A DNA stretch of 64,000 nt from Lantana camara (Eukaryota > Streptophyta > Magnoliopsida > Lamiales > Verbenaceae), in contig CM074862.1 of the NCBI GenBank assembly GCA_037501455.1, positions 82,204,001 through 82,268,000 on the forward strand, read 5' to 3'. This document shows, piece after piece, positions 23,954-37,300 of this stretch. Made by a program: the position numbers and the translations under genes. Every line of letters starts with the position of its first letter. Position 1 is the stretch's first letter. The notes below the pieces were generated by a model that was not told where the DNA came from, made no database searches, and saw only the letters and a program-made list of their open reading frames with translations.

Positions 23954-24857
23954 CCCAGGTTGCGGAAATCTGGGGTTCATAGAGTCTCATAAGTATTCTC
24001 GTATCTTTAGTGCTTAAATTATGATCGATCACTGTTTGGGGCGGCTGACCAGTATGTGATTTGTTACAATTGTAGTACTGAAACCCTTCCTTAATTGAGT
24101 TAACAATCTAGTTTTGATCAACATCAAAATTTCAAGTTTCATAAGGTCTTTCAGTACTTTTTGAAAATTTTTGATTCATTAGTGGTTACGGTTTTTAGAT
24201 TGATATCTCATTCCTTCTTCTACTCACTCTCCCTACTTTTGAAAATTCTTTACTTACTCTTCCCAGTCTGTTCATGTCTCAAGTCTTAGAGTCGCTTCAA
24301 GATACCGACAAGGTCGTTATATTACGTGTTTTATGTGCATAATCGGATGCTGATTATTTGATTATTGAATATTGTTGAACTGTTGTTCAATGTTTTGACC
24401 TGTACTAGCTAATTGTTAGTTGATGATCAATGGAATACACTTGTTGCCTGAATATTGCTATACTGAATACTGATTGGTCGTTGTTCCCTACATTGATAAG
24501 TACTTATTATTTGTTATTAATTGCTCAGTGATATGTATACTTGCTTCATGAATATTGTCTCTGTGACATTCTGTGAACCATTCTTGACCAACATGCATTA
24601 CATTTTAATTGAGGTTCTTAACTTCAAAAAGTACCTTCCTTGGAATAAAGTAGGAACTCGGATTTCATTGACATGACCAGAAGAACGGTATACACTTTTA
24701 ACACGCCAGTTAAGGTTCTATAACCCTGGCGCCATGCATTAACTTCATCAAAACTTTATGTGTGCATACTTGTTCTTGTTGAGTACTTGGGCATGCAAAC
24801 ATCGTGGTAAAATCTCTTTTGGGATTTGCTTTATTACGCAATTAGTATATAAACGCT
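23954..24857 (+). other. El-C leader with gag missing
   Basis: About 900 bp between primer site and the first pol homology. I find no gag core, zinc knuckle or protease active-site homology in any frame, whereas related elements have about 1.3 kb of gag-protease here. A deletion of gag and the protease N-terminus fits. Confidence 0.65.
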
Positions 24858-26650
24858 ACCCTATAAGAGTTGGTAATCAGTTTTATCCGATGGATCTTAT
24901 CACACTTCTAATGACGAGATGCGGAATCATACTGGGTATAGATTGGCTCTATAAGTACCATGCTAAATTGGATTGTTTCAAAAAGGAGGTCAGCTTAGGA
25001 AAAGATATAAGTTTGACACTAAATGGAAAGAAAAAGCAATCATCAATAGTCTTTGTAATAGAGGCGAGGAGGATGATTTGGAAGGGAACTATAGGGTTTG
25101 TTGCTTATCTCTTGAACAGACCAAAGGATCAAATTAAATTGGAAGAAGTGGAGATTGTTAATGAGTTCTTTGAGGTGTTTCCCAAACACCCAGACTTGTT
25201 ACCTCCAGACTATGAATTGGAGTTCATGATTGAGACAGTTCCGGGAGCCGAACCATTTTCCAAGACAACATATTGGATGGCACCTGCTGAACTTCAAAAG
25301 TTAAGAAAGTAACTTGATGAGTTTATAGAAGCAGGTTATATTCGGCTGAGTACATCACCTTTGGGAGCACTTGAACTATTTGTCATGAAGAAGGATGGAT
25401 CCCTACGACTTTGTATTGACTATCGGGAGCTCAACAGAATGACCATCAAGAACAAGTATCCTCTCCCTCATATCGAGGAGTTATTTGATATACTCCATGG
25501 ATCTCGAGTATACTCCAAGTTAGAGTCGAGACAAGGATACTATCAGTTGAAGGTGAAAGCGGAAGATATTCCCAAACCAGCTTTTCATAGTCGCTACAGA
25601 CATTTCGAGTTTGTAGTAATGCCATTCAGATTGACGAATGCCCCAGTTACATTCATGGATATGATGCATCGGATTTTCCGACCATTCCTCGACAAGTTTG
25701 TCGTAATCTTCATAGATGATATTCTAGTCTTTTCCAAGACACCAGAGGAACATGCAGAGTATCATCGATTGGTGCTAGGCACTTTGCTGGATCACAAGCT
25801 ATACGCAAAATTCAGAAAATGTGAATTCTGGTTGGAGAAAGTCACTTTCTTGGGACATATCAAATCCGGTTTAGGTGTCGAGGTAGATCCCTCGAAAATT
25901 GAAACGATAATGGATTGGAAACAACCAAGGAATCCTTCAGAAGTGAGAAGCTTTTTGGGAGTGGCCGGCTATTGCAGAAGATTTGTGCAAGATTTTTCTA
26001 AGATAGCTACACCACTCACACGATTGACTAAGAAGGAAGAAAAGTTTGAATGGACGGAGAAATGTGAACAGAGTTTTCAAGAATTAAAGAAGAGGTTGAC
26101 GATAGCACCTGTATTGGCGTTACCAGAATGAAAGAAAGGTTACACCGTCTATACTGATGCCTCAAAAGAAGGATTAGGATGTGTTATAATGCAGCATGGA
26201 AAAGTGATAGCGTATGCGTCAAGAAAGCTTAAACCACATGAGGTTAACTACCCTACACACGAATTGGAGCTAGCAACGATTGTCTTCGCCTTGCCAGATG
26301 GAGACATTATCTTTATGGGGTTACATTTGAAATCTTTACGGGTCATAAGAGCTTGCGTTACTTATTCACTCAAAAGGAGTTGAATATGCGACAAAGGAGG
26401 TGGATGGAGTTTCTGGTAGACTATGATTGTATAATTCAGTACCATCCAGGAAAAGCTAACGTGGTAGCTGATACACTGAGTCGGAAGGCTAGCTTGGTAC
26501 AGACCACGGGAGACTTTGCCAAGAGCAGAAGGGAACCTGTACAAGTGATATCAAGAGCCAGATTGGCTAACCTAGTCATCTTGTCACCATTAAAGGGGAA
26601 AATTCTAGAAACACAGGCTACGGACGATGGATTAAGAAATGTTTGAATTC
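24858..26650 (+). pseudogene. El-C pol, first part: protease remnant, RT, RNase H (broken)
   Basis: It begins in the protease C-terminal half (GIILGIDWLYKYHAKLDCF). A stop at 25310 (after ELQKLRK) precedes RT, which keeps [24 protein letters not shown] and [10 protein letters not shown] second stop follows PVLALPE near 26129, just before RNase H ([12 protein letters not shown]). A frameshift falls near 26340-26360 ([10 protein letters not shown] is in another frame), then NVVADTLSR and a stop near 26644. A run of A residues at 26679-26696 lies before the El-D insertion at 26717/26718. No function is likely. The missing integrase continues at 38132. Confidence 0.88.
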
Positions 26651-26712
26651 TAAGGAAAAAGATGACGAAACAAAATTCAAAAAAAAAAAAAAAAAAGATG
26701 AAGACGGAATCT

Positions 26713-26717
26713 TGAGA
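26713..26717. repeat. Target site duplication of El-D, left copy (TGAGA)
   Basis: TGAGA precedes the El-D terminus at 26718 and recurs at 38127-38131 after its right end. Confidence 0.95.
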
Positions 26718-29700
26718 TGTAACGCCCCGACTTTTCGGACGTAAAGGTAGGACGTATGTGTTTCCCTATTTGCGCGAATTAATTGTTTTTACGTGTGTTA
26801 TATTTAATTTTATTATAATTGTTATTATTTTATTATATTATATTATATTATTTTATTTTAATATTATTAATTTTATATATATATATATGTTTCGTATTAT
26901 ATATATATATATATATATGTTTAATTATATTATTATTAATTTAATGATTATACTAATTATATGTTATGTTAATTAATCATGTTTTAATTAATTACTTAAT
27001 TATATATATATATTATATATATACGTGGAAAAATATAATTATGCATGAGAAATCATAATTTTTGCATGGGAATTAATTTTGCATGATTTTTATTCCAATT
27101 TTGCATGGGAGTTATAATATATGCATGGAATTATGTTGAATTGCATGTATGAGTTTGTTCGTTTATTTTGTGCTTCGTTCTCTTATGAAATGATATCAAA
27201 TTGTCACGAATTTGTAATATGTCGTACATATATGTGTGATGGACATGATTTTATGCTCAAATTATGTTTTTGAATTCATTTGATAGGTTAACGAATTTAA
27301 TTTTAATTGAGGAACCAAAACGGGAGCTAACGAGCACTTAGCGTACCCTTGGTTCCGAATTTAATATCTTGAGCTCGGGAACTCGGATTCGAGTTCCGTC
27401 AACTCCGCTGAACTCGTAACGAAAATTCGGGTTTAGTAAACTTAGCCTTATAATTTTCCTAAGTCATTTGAAACTCCGAAATCCAACCGAAAAACGAAAC
27501 GGCATTCAACTTGACCTTGCTGCACAAAATGAACCATATCTCATCCAAACTATAACCAAACTAACCATGGTTTGATTCCTTTAAACCCTAACTCAACCAC
27601 CTATCTAGATATTTCAAGCCCTAACCGAGATAACCCTCACACCATCCCCAAAACTCAGCCAAAGCTACTGCATCTACTGCCAGTCCCGTAACCCTTCATC
27701 CCTTGGAGATTTTGGAGCTCAAATCTCCTCCAAACTTCAACCAATCATCAAGGTAAGTTAAGGGTTGTATTGTATGTTTAATTCTGATCATTTCCATCCT
27801 TCCATTCACAAGTTTGAGCATGGTTTCATCCATTCTGGGCCATTTTACCGAAAAGTGGAGTTTTTGTATAAATTCTTGATCTTCTTCGATTCTCAATGAT
27901 TTTGATTGATTCCAAGCCTGAGATTGATTGTTTTAACATCCTCATATCATTTATGATCTTTGATTTCATGGTTGTTGAAATATATATGAGATAGCATTTA
28001 CGAAATTTTCAGAAAATCCCACATGATTGTCACGTATGGCTTCCTTCTTGTGTGAGTTCGATTGGGACTGAATCTTGTGTTGGTTTCATGTTATTTTACT
28101 GCACATTTGTTGGCTTTTTGGACCTGATCTGAGTCGTGTGAACCGAGTTCAAGCTTGCCCTGTTTTTTCGAGTTCTGGCCCTGTTTTGGCGCTGGTTTAA
28201 GCTGTCAATTTGCTGCGTTCCTTCTTCCCTTTTTGGCTGTCCATTTCCGTGGCTTTTAGCATGTATTCCTGTTGAAGTTGTTGCTGCATATTACACCTTG
28301 TTTTGTTGCTTTGGTTGCCTGCTTTTCTTGCTTGGAGTTGCTGCTTTCTCTGTGCCATTTTTGCTGTCGAAACAGGGGAGGGGCTGCTGTGAGACACGGG
28401 GGTGTCAGCTCTCGCCTTTCCAGCGCGACACGGGGGTGCAGACTTGGCCTGGGATTTCTGTACCGAGACACGGGGGTGTCTCGGCCTAAGCTTGAAGGGT
28501 GACACGGGGGTGTCACCCCGTTTTCTGGATTTCCTTGCTGCGTTTCTGGGACTGCTACTGCTGCTGCTGCTGCTGTTGTTATTCCTTGCATGCTTGGTTG
28601 TGTGATTGTATATATATATGCATGGCTGTGTGTGAGTGAGATTGCATGCATGGTTTGTATATAGTGTATAGTATATATATATATTGCATGCATGAGTTTG
28701 TTTGTGTGTGTACGTGTATTACATGCATGTATAATTATATATATATATATATATAGTATATATATTTATGCATGTAGTATATAATATATATATATGCATG
28801 CATGGGTAGGTTGAGTGTGTGTACGTGTATATATATGTATATATTATATATATATTGTATATTGTTATATATATATGATTATATGTATATATTATATTAT
28901 ATGTATAATTATTATATATTTTAAATATTATTTGATTTAATTTAATTCTTGAAATTAAGTGAATTCTATTTCGCGTATTTATTCTACTGACTTTTGATTG
29001 ATCGTTTTATTTATATTACTCCTAAATGTGAATATGAATATTATATGTGTTATGCTTATTAATTGAATGTTAGATTAATTGATATGAATTTATGAATTTA
29101 TGAATATTATGAATATTATGAACTTATGAAATTGAATGAAATATATGAACGAATGAATGATTATATGTTTTAAATTTATTAATCGTGCACATGAACATTT
29201 TTATGATATAACATGATCATTTATGCATTCATGTCATATTCACCTCATTGCCGAGCGTCATATGTGGTCATTGAGTCTCATACCTTTTCTTTTGCACAGA
29301 TTCGGGTTTGGTCGGAGACAAGGGCGAGCATTGAGACGCTTGTGCCTTTATTTTGCTTTGGTAAAGGTGGGTTTTTCTTCTATTAGTTAAAACAACCCTA
29401 TAAATCCTTTATGTGCAAAGTTTTAAGCCAAAATTATATATTTATATAAATCGAGTCATTTTGGGTAAATGATTTCAAACGTATGACCCTTTTTATATAT
29501 GAAACCCTACCTTATGTTTTGGCGAGATTGCATGTATGTTATGTTCACGGGCCCCGGGACTTAGTATATGTGGCTAACCGAGGAAGCAAGGGCTGACGGG
29601 GATCCCATATACTAGTTCCAACCAAATTTACGACGATACGGACCTCGTCAGGAGTTTTGACGAGGAAACGCAGGTCGGGCTCTTGAGGATTCATGTACCT

Positions 29701-30523
29701 CACTAGCCATTATGTATGATCCGGTGGTCAGGTCTAGCTAACTTGTCCACCACCCGGAGGAAGAAGGTGTATATGTATGATTATGATCATTTATGTATGT
29801 GCACGAAAGATATGTATGACAACCAATAATTATGATATGATTACACGAGGAGAAGGTTGGAGATTGTGCACGCTCACTCGCCGAGCTTAAACCCTTATGA
29901 ACAATTATGAATGAAAATGAACGTCGTAATCCCGTTGATGTCTTCCTTGTTTTAACCATTTGGTAAATTCCTTTCAAACTTCACACGGGATTAGGGCCTG
30001 CATGTATGTGTTTAATTTATGCGATATTATATATCTTATGCCCCGTTTTTATACCCACCAGTCTCTTTTAGACTGAACCCGGTTGTTTTCAGCTGTTTTG
30101 TGCAGGTATAGGAGTGCTAGGCGGGAATACAAGTCGTCTAGGTCTTGCATTTATGTTTAGCACTTCTTTTCAGTTTCATGTTCATACTCTTGTTGCTACT
30201 TTGGTATTTGATCCTAGTATAGATTGGAGCGTTATGATTTTGTAGGCCGTGAGTGCCGTTGCATATTAGAATGCTCTTGTATATCTATTTTTGGAGCTTG
30301 GTGGCTCACTGTATATATGCTATGTTATTCTTGCTTCCGCGAATTTTATTTAACTCTGATTTTATGATTCTTGCACTGATTGGGTTAAGGGTTAGTCCCG
30401 CCTAGCCTAGCGTGTGTGTTGTGTCCCCGTTCGCCGTGGATTTGGCACGTGTATGGACTTCCATTTCATATACGGGTCGGGTCTCGGTGCGGGGGATGTG
30501 GTACCTTACGCTCGGGTGCTACA
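26718..30523 (+). repeat. El-D 5' LTR (3806 bp)
   Basis: It starts TGTAACGCCCCGAC and ends CTCGGGTGCTACA. It contains AT microsatellites, GCATGC-rich segments, a stem-loop cluster at 28388-28520 and a CTG run near 28556-28577. Apparent proteins of 60-145 residues within it (for example 28256-28693) are byproducts of the repeats and are duplicated in the other LTR. Confidence 0.95.
28388..28520. promoter_or_regulatory. Stem-loop cluster in El-D 5' LTR
   Basis: Four copies of an ACACGGGGGTG core. The third has arms CCGAGACAC and GTGTCTCGG around GGGG; the fourth has arms GGGTGACAC and GTGTCACCC around GGGG. Compared with El-A's AAGGTGACAC arms, an A-to-G change on the left is matched by T-to-C on the right. 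The cluster is followed by a CTG run. The 3' LTR copy is at about 35991-36123. Confidence 0.6.
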
Positions 30524-30531
30524 TCCTTAAG

Positions 30532-30543
30532 TGGTATCAGAGC
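30532..30543 (+). promoter_or_regulatory. El-D primer binding site (tRNA-iMet type)
   Basis: TGGTATCAGAGC eight bases after the LTR end; the leader runs on to gag at 30738. Confidence 0.93.
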
Positions 30544-30737
30544 TTAGGGTTGCAAAACCCGGGCTCTAGTGTCGTGTTGAGTCAGTTAGGTCGTTCGGCT
30601 TTAGGAACAACTTGTCAATGTGTTGCATATGCATTGTTTACGTGCTGGTGTGCTCTAAATCTTGAATTTTGATCGAATTAATTGCACTTGCATGCATGGA
30701 CTAAAGATAGCATGCATTTTAGTGTTTCTTGAACAGG

Positions 30738-32096
30738 ATGCCTCCACGTAGACATCGTGAGAGATCTCCCGGACATCGTCGTCATCATGATCGATCCCCT
30801 ACGCCTCCACCTCAACCACAAGCACCACCGATGGATATGGGGAATTTCGTGGAAGCGGTTTTCAACTATGTAGAGCTTAGAAGGGCTCAAGCTCCCCCAC
30901 CACAACAAGCAGAACAACAAGCTCCTCCACTAAACCATAATAATAGAGATTCTCATGGGGTGTTTCTGAGCTATAACCCCCCTCGGTTTTCTGGATCTAT
31001 CGACGATGCGGTCTCGGAGGGTTGGTTGATTCGACTAGAGAGGATATTTGGGGTCCGACAGTTTACGACACAAGAGAAGGCTCAATTTGCTATATTCCAA
31101 CTTGATGGAGATGCATATGAATGGTGGGAACGAACAAGGGAGAAACTTGAGGTCGATGAAGAGGAAGTAACTTGGGAGGTCTTTAAAAGAGAATTCAGAG
31201 AATGCTTTGTGCCGGAGGTAGTGAGAGAGAGAAAGGAGCAAGAGTTCATGGATCTAAAGCAAGGAGCGCGTACGGTGACCCAATATCTCACAGTATTTAA
31301 TAGACTTGGGAAATATGCTCCTCATGTCACCCGGGATGAGAAAAGGAAAGCCAGGAAATTTATTGCGGGGTTAAGACAGGATTTGAGACACGGTCAGGCG
31401 GGTCACAATTTCGAGACTTTTGCCGATACGGTACAAAGGGCTCTGGTCCAAGAAGAGGAGTATAAAAAGAAAGATCCGATTTTTAGGCCACTGATGGGGC
31501 GAGGTTCTGGAACAAGTTCGGGAAAGCGACCTATGGTTCAAGCTACTTCCCCTCCCAAGGGTCCGTTTAAGAAGACAAGAATGGGAGGACCAACTCCACC
31601 GGTTCCAATAGCTTTGCCTGCACCAACAAGGGATCGACAAGGTCCGAGTGAAGCACGATTATCCAAGCCACCATGTACATATTGTGGAGGGCCAACTCAC
31701 AATTATCATAAATGCTGGAAGAGGTTGGGTTTATGTCTAATATGTGGAAAAGCTGATCATAGGGCGGATATATGCCCCGATAAGACTCCGGGATTTAAAA
31801 AGGGAGTTCAAAGGCCAATAATTCAGGCTCGTGCTTATGCCCTCGAAGGTGAGGAGCAAGATGCAGAGATCGATCCCACAGCTGTAGTAGAAGGTACCCT
31901 ATGCATACATAACATGAGCATTCATACACTCTTTGATTCGGGTGCCACGCATTCTTTTATTTCTTGTGAATTAGTTGCTATTCTGTGCTTGTCTGTTATT
32001 TGCTTTTTCTTCTTGTTGTTTGGTGAGTTCGCCACTGGGTGGTAGTCTTCAGACAGATCAGTTGGTTTGGGAGTGTTCAGTTCTGATGGAAGGATA
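30738..32096 (+). pseudogene. El-D gag and truncated protease
   Basis: The ATG at 30738 starts MPPRRHRERSPGHRRH. Gag core motifs (SEGWLIRLERIFGV, AYEWWER, FKREFRECF, YLTVFNRLGKYAP) are followed by two zinc knuckles in the same frame (CTYCGGPTHNYHKC, CLICGKADHRADIC) and a protease active site FDSGATHSF with the normal DSG. A frameshift near 32010 then ends the frame at 32043; protease homology continues in another frame ([12 protein letters not shown]) to about 32094. There the sequence jumps straight to [11 protein letters not shown], a deletion of roughly 270 codons compared with El-A. The gag part itself looks intact and could give capsid protein. Confidence 0.87.
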
Positions 32097-34290
32097 AGTT
32101 GTGGTAATCTTCATCGATGACATCTTAGTTTATTCGAGAATCCCGGAGGATCATGCCAGGCACCTTAGGATTGTGTTGGATACCTTAAGAGAGCATCGGA
32201 TTGTATGCTAAGTTTAGCAAAGGCGAGTTTTGGATTGATCAAGTAACATTTCTGGGTCATATTATTTCAAGGAAAGGTTTGGAGGTATACCCTTCTAAGA
32301 TTGAGACGGTTATTCAAGGGCAAAGCCCGAAAAATGTTTCAGAAGTGAGGAGTTTCTGGGGTTTGGCATATTACTATCGAAGAGTTGTATAGGACTTTCG
32401 AAGATTACAGCTCCTTTAACCCGAGTGACTAAGAAGAGGGTTAAGTTTGAGTGGGACGAGGCATGTGTGGATAGCCTTCAACTTGTAAAGGAAAGTTGAC
32501 CACCGCTCCTGTATTAGCACTTCCCGAAGGTACAGAAAGATATACAGTTTATACGGATGCCTAAAAAGGAAGGTTTGGGATGTGTGTTGCTGCAAAATGG
32601 AAGGGTAATCGTTTATGCCTCAAGGAAATTGAAAGAGCATGAACAGACTTACCTCACTCATGATTTGGAATTAGTGGCAGTGATCTTTGCTTTGGGTAAG
32701 CGGAGACACTATCTTCATGGAATTTCGTTTGAGGTCTTTTCTGATTACAAAAGTCTCCAATACTTACTCTCACATAAGGAATTGAACAAGGGACAACGAC
32801 GTTGGATGGAACTTTTGGCGGATTATGAGGGTACAATCCGATACCATCCCGACAAAGCTAATTTGGTCGTGAATGCACTTAGTAGGAAAACTAGTGTGTC
32901 CAATGTGAAAGTGGAAATTGGAGATGAGAATGAGTTGTTCAGACTGAGGGCTAGGGTTCGGAATATTACAGTTCGACCAGATCTTAAACAGAGGTTAGTT
33001 GATACTCAGAGGATTGATCCCGAGGTTCAGAAATTAGCTGAGAAAGCTCGAGCTGATTCAGAATGCCCGTTTGGGTTTGATGATACGGGACTTCTAAGAT
33101 TCAAGAATAGAGTTGTTGTCCCGAAAGAGTTAAAAAGGATTATTCTTGAGGAAGCCATCGGTCAGGGTATTCGATACATCCCAGATAGGAAGTGGGAACA
33201 TTCTATGGATTTTGTTTCGGGATTTCCAAGAGTGAGAGGAGGTTTCGATGGAAATTGGGTTATCGTGGACAGGTTGACGGAATCCGCTCATTTTCTTGCG
33301 ACCAGAATGTCCGATAAGTGAGTAAGTTGGCTACGAGATACAATGTTGAAATTGTCAGGCTTCATGGTGTACCTGTTAGTATTGTCTCGGATCGGGATCC
33401 CAGATTTACTTCAAGGTTATGGCAAGAATTGCAGAAGTATTTGGAAACAAGGCTTCAATTCAGCACAGCCTTCCATCCTCAGACCGACGGATAATCAGAA
33501 AGGTTAATTAAGTATCTGGAGGATTCGTTGAGAGCATGAGCATTGGACTTTCAAAGCTCGTGGAATTATCAGTTACAGTTAATCGAGTTTGCTTACAACA
33601 ATAGCTATCAAGCCTCGATTGAAATGGCCCCTTATGAAGCTCTTTATGGATGTATATGTCGATCACCGTTGTTCTTTGACTTGGAGAAATGGAATTGGAC
33701 CAAGCAAGAAGGGATTAAAAGAGGGGAAAAGAAGGAAAAACCCTCTAAGGCTGTACAAGAGGCTATTGACAAGGTCCAGATAATTAGACAACGGATGAAG
33801 GTCGCTCAGGATCGACAAAAGAGTTATGCAAATCTTCGGAGGAAGAAATTGGAGGTTGAGATTGGAGATAAGGTTTTTTTTTTAAGTCTTTTCCACGAAA
33901 AGGGTTCTCAAGGATTGGACGGGGAAGAAAATTTAACACTTGGTATATGGGACCATATGAGATTTTAGAGAAGATTGGGGATACGGTTTATTGAGTGGAC
34001 TTGCCTCCGGTTTTGACTGGAATCCATAACGTGTTTCATGTTTCACAGCTCCGAAAGTATTATCAAGATGGGTCCGAGGTTCTACCAGTTGAAGAAGTGG
34101 AATTAGAACCGGATCTCACCTTCGTTCAGAAGCCGATTAAGATATTGGATCGAAAACTTCAGGGACTTGAAATCGGCGTATTCCACTAGTCAAGATTCTT
34201 TGGAAAAGTGATAAACCGAAGAGGCTACGTGGGAGACGGAGGATAAGATGAAAAGGTTTCACCCCGAGTTGTTTCCGAGCGAGCAATGAA
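32097..34290 (+). pseudogene. El-D pol: RT C-terminal part, RNase H, integrase (broken)
   Basis: RT is present only from [12 protein letters not shown] onward, with stops and frameshifts near 32187, 32390 and 32460-32560. RNase H has lost its first catalytic motif (YTDAS disrupted near 32555) and ADALSR is VNALSR. Integrase lacks the HHCC finger: LEEAIGQGIRYIPD joins directly to MDFVSGFP near 33180. A frameshift at 33320, stops at 33493 (DG-stop-SERL) and 33538, and a T-run frameshift near 33880 follow. The chromodomain-like end is readable in pieces ([23 protein letters not shown]). No active enzyme is possible. Confidence 0.88.
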
Positions 34291-34307
34291 TCCGAGGACG
34301 GATTCTT

Positions 34308-34322
34308 TTAAGGGGGAGAGAT
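34308..34322 (+). promoter_or_regulatory. El-D polypurine tract
   Basis: TTAAGGGGGAGAGAT lies immediately before the 3' LTR start TGTAACGCC at 34323. Confidence 0.9.
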
Positions 34323-37300
34323 TGTAACGCCCCGACTTTTCGGACGTAAAGGTAGGACGTATGTGTTTCCCTATTTGCGCGAATTAATTGTTTTTACGTG
34401 TGTTATATTTAATTTTATTATAATTGTTATTATTTTATTATATTATATTATATTATTTTATTTTAATATTATTAATTTTATATATATATATATGTTTCGT
34501 ATTATATATATATATATATATGTTTAATTATATTATTATTAATTTAATGATTATACTAATTATATGTTATGTTAATTAATCATGTTTTAATTAATTACTT
34601 AATTATATATATATATTATATATATACGTGGAAAAATATAATTATGCATGAGAAATCATAATTTTTGCATGGGAATTAATTTTGCATGATTTTTATTCCA
34701 ATTTTGCATGGGAGTTATAATATATGCATGGAATTATGTTGAATTGCATGTATGAGTTTGTTCGTTTATTTTGTGCTTCGTTCTCTTATGAAATGATATC
34801 AAATTGTCACGAATTTGTAATATGTCGTACATATATGTGTTATGGACATGATTTTATGCTCAAATTATGTTTTTGAATTCATTTGATAGGTTAACGAATT
34901 TAATTTTAATTGAGGAACCAAAACGGGAGCTAACGAGCACTTAGCGTACCCTTGGTTCCGAATTTAATATCTTGAGCTCGGGAACTCGGATTCGAGTTCC
35001 GTCAACTCCGCTGAACTCGTAACGAAAATTCGGGTTTAGTAAACTTAGCCTTATAATTTTCCTAAGTCATTTGAAACTCCGAAATCCAACCGAAAAACGA
35101 AACGGCATTCAACTTGACCTTGCTGCACAAAATGAACCATATCTCATCCAAACTATAACCAAACTAACCATGGTTTGATTCCTTTAAACCCTAACTCAAC
35201 CACCTATCTAGATATTTCAAGCCCTAACCGAGATAACCCTCACACCATCCCCAAAACTCAGCCAAAGCTACTGCATCTACTGCCAGTCCCGTAACCCTTC
35301 ATCCCTTGGAGATTTTGGAGCTCAAATCTCCTCCAAACTTCAACCAATCATCAAGGTAAGTTAAGGGTTGTATTGTATGTTTAATTCTGATCATTTCCAT
35401 CCTTCCATTCACAAGTTTGAGCATGGTTTCATCCATTCTGGGCCATTTTACCGAAAAGTGGAGTTTTTGTATAAATTCTTGATCTTCTTCGATTCTCAAT
35501 GATTTTGATTGATTCCAAGCCTGAGATTGATTGTTTTAACATCCTCATATCATTTATGATCTTTGATTTCATGGTTGTTGAAATATATATGAGATAGCAT
35601 TTACGAAATTTTCAGAAAATCCCACATGATTGTCACGTATGGCTTCCTTCTTGTGTGAGTTCGATTGGGACTGAATCTTGTGTTGGTTTCATGTTATTTT
35701 ACTGCACATTTGTTGGCTTTTTGGACCTGATCTGAGTCGTGTGAACCGAGTTCAAGCTTGCCCTGTTTTTTCGAGTTCTGGCCCTGTTTTGGCGCTGGTT
35801 TAAGCTGTCAATTTGCTGCGTTCCTTCTTCCCTTTTTGGCTGTCCATTTCCGTGGCTTTTAGCATGTATTCCTGTTGAAGTTGTTGCTGCATATTACACC
35901 TTGTTTTGTTGCTTTGGTTGCCTGCTTTTCTTGCTTGGAGTTGCTGCTTTCTCTGTGCCATTTTTGCTGTCGAAACAGGGGAGGGGCTGCTGTGAGACAC
36001 GGGGGTGTCAGCTCTCGCCTTTCCAGCGCGACACGGGGGTGCAGACTTGGCCTGGGATTTCTGTACCGAGACACGGGGGTGTCTCGGCCTAAGCTTGAAG
36101 GGTGACACGGGGGTGTCACCCCGTTTTCTGGATTTCCTTGCTGCGTTTCTGGGACTGCTACTGCTGCTGCTGCTGCTGTTGTTATTCCTTGCATGCTTGG
36201 TTGTGTGATTGTATATATATATGCATGGCTGTGTGTGAGTGAGATTGCATGCATGGTTTGTATATAGTGTATAGTATATATATATATTGCATGCATGAGT
36301 TTGTTTGTGTGTGTACGTGTATTACATGCATGTATAATTATATATATATATATATATAGTATATATATTTATGCATGTAGTATATAATATATATATATGC
36401 ATGCATGGGTAGGTTGAGTGTGTGTACGTGTATATATATGTATATATTATATATATATTGTATATTGTTATATATATATGATTATATGTATATATTATAT
36501 TATATGTATAATTATTATATATTTTAAATATTATTTGATTTAATTTAATTCTTGAAATTAAGTGAATTCTATTTCGCGTATTTATTCTACTGACTTTTGA
36601 TTGATCGTTTTATTTATATTACTCCTAAATGTGAATATGAATATTATATGTGTTATGCTTATTAATTGAATGTTAGATTAATTGATATGAATTTATGAAT
36701 TTATGAATATTATGAATATTATGAACTTATGAAATTGAATGAAATATATGAACGAATGAATGATTATATGTTTTAAATTTATTAATCGTGCACATGAACA
36801 TTTTTATGATATAACATGATCATTTATGCATTCATGTCATATTCACCTCATTGCCGAGCGTCATATGTGGTCATTGAGTCTCATACCTTTTCTTTTGCAC
36901 AGATTCGGGTTTGGTCGGAGACAAGGGCGAGCATTGAGACGCTTGTGCCTTTATTTTGCTTTGGTAAAGGTGGGTTTTTCTTCTATTAGTTAAAACAACC
37001 CTATAAATCCTTTATGTGCAAAGTTTTAAGCCAAAATTATATATTTATATAAATCGAGTCATTTTGGGTAAATGATTTCAAACGTATGACCCTTTTTATA
37101 TATGAAACCCTACCTTATGTTTTGGCGAGATTGCATGTATGTTATGTTCACGGGCCCCGGGACTTAGTATATGTGGCTAACCGAGGAAGCAAGGGCTGAC
37201 GGGGATCCCATATACTAGTTCCAACCAAATTTACGACGATACGGACCTCGTCAGGAGTTTTGACGAGGAAACGCAGGTCGGGCTCTTGAGGATTCATGTA

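Noticed and set aside
26679..26696. Poly-A run as the tail of a retroposon before El-D
   Set aside because: No target duplication or LINE/SINE body is attached; it lies in decayed El-C pol just left of the TGAGA site.
28256..28693. A 145-residue minus-strand frame, present again at 35859-36296
   Set aside because: The copies are identical only because they lie in the two El-D LTRs. The residues come from stem-loop repeats, CTG runs and AT repeats; no protein family is visible.
30532..30543. tRNA gene at TGGTATCAGAGC sites (also 13142, 23942, 54623, 59744)
   Set aside because: These are 12-mers complementary to tRNA-iMet next to LTR ends; no cloverleaf surrounds them.
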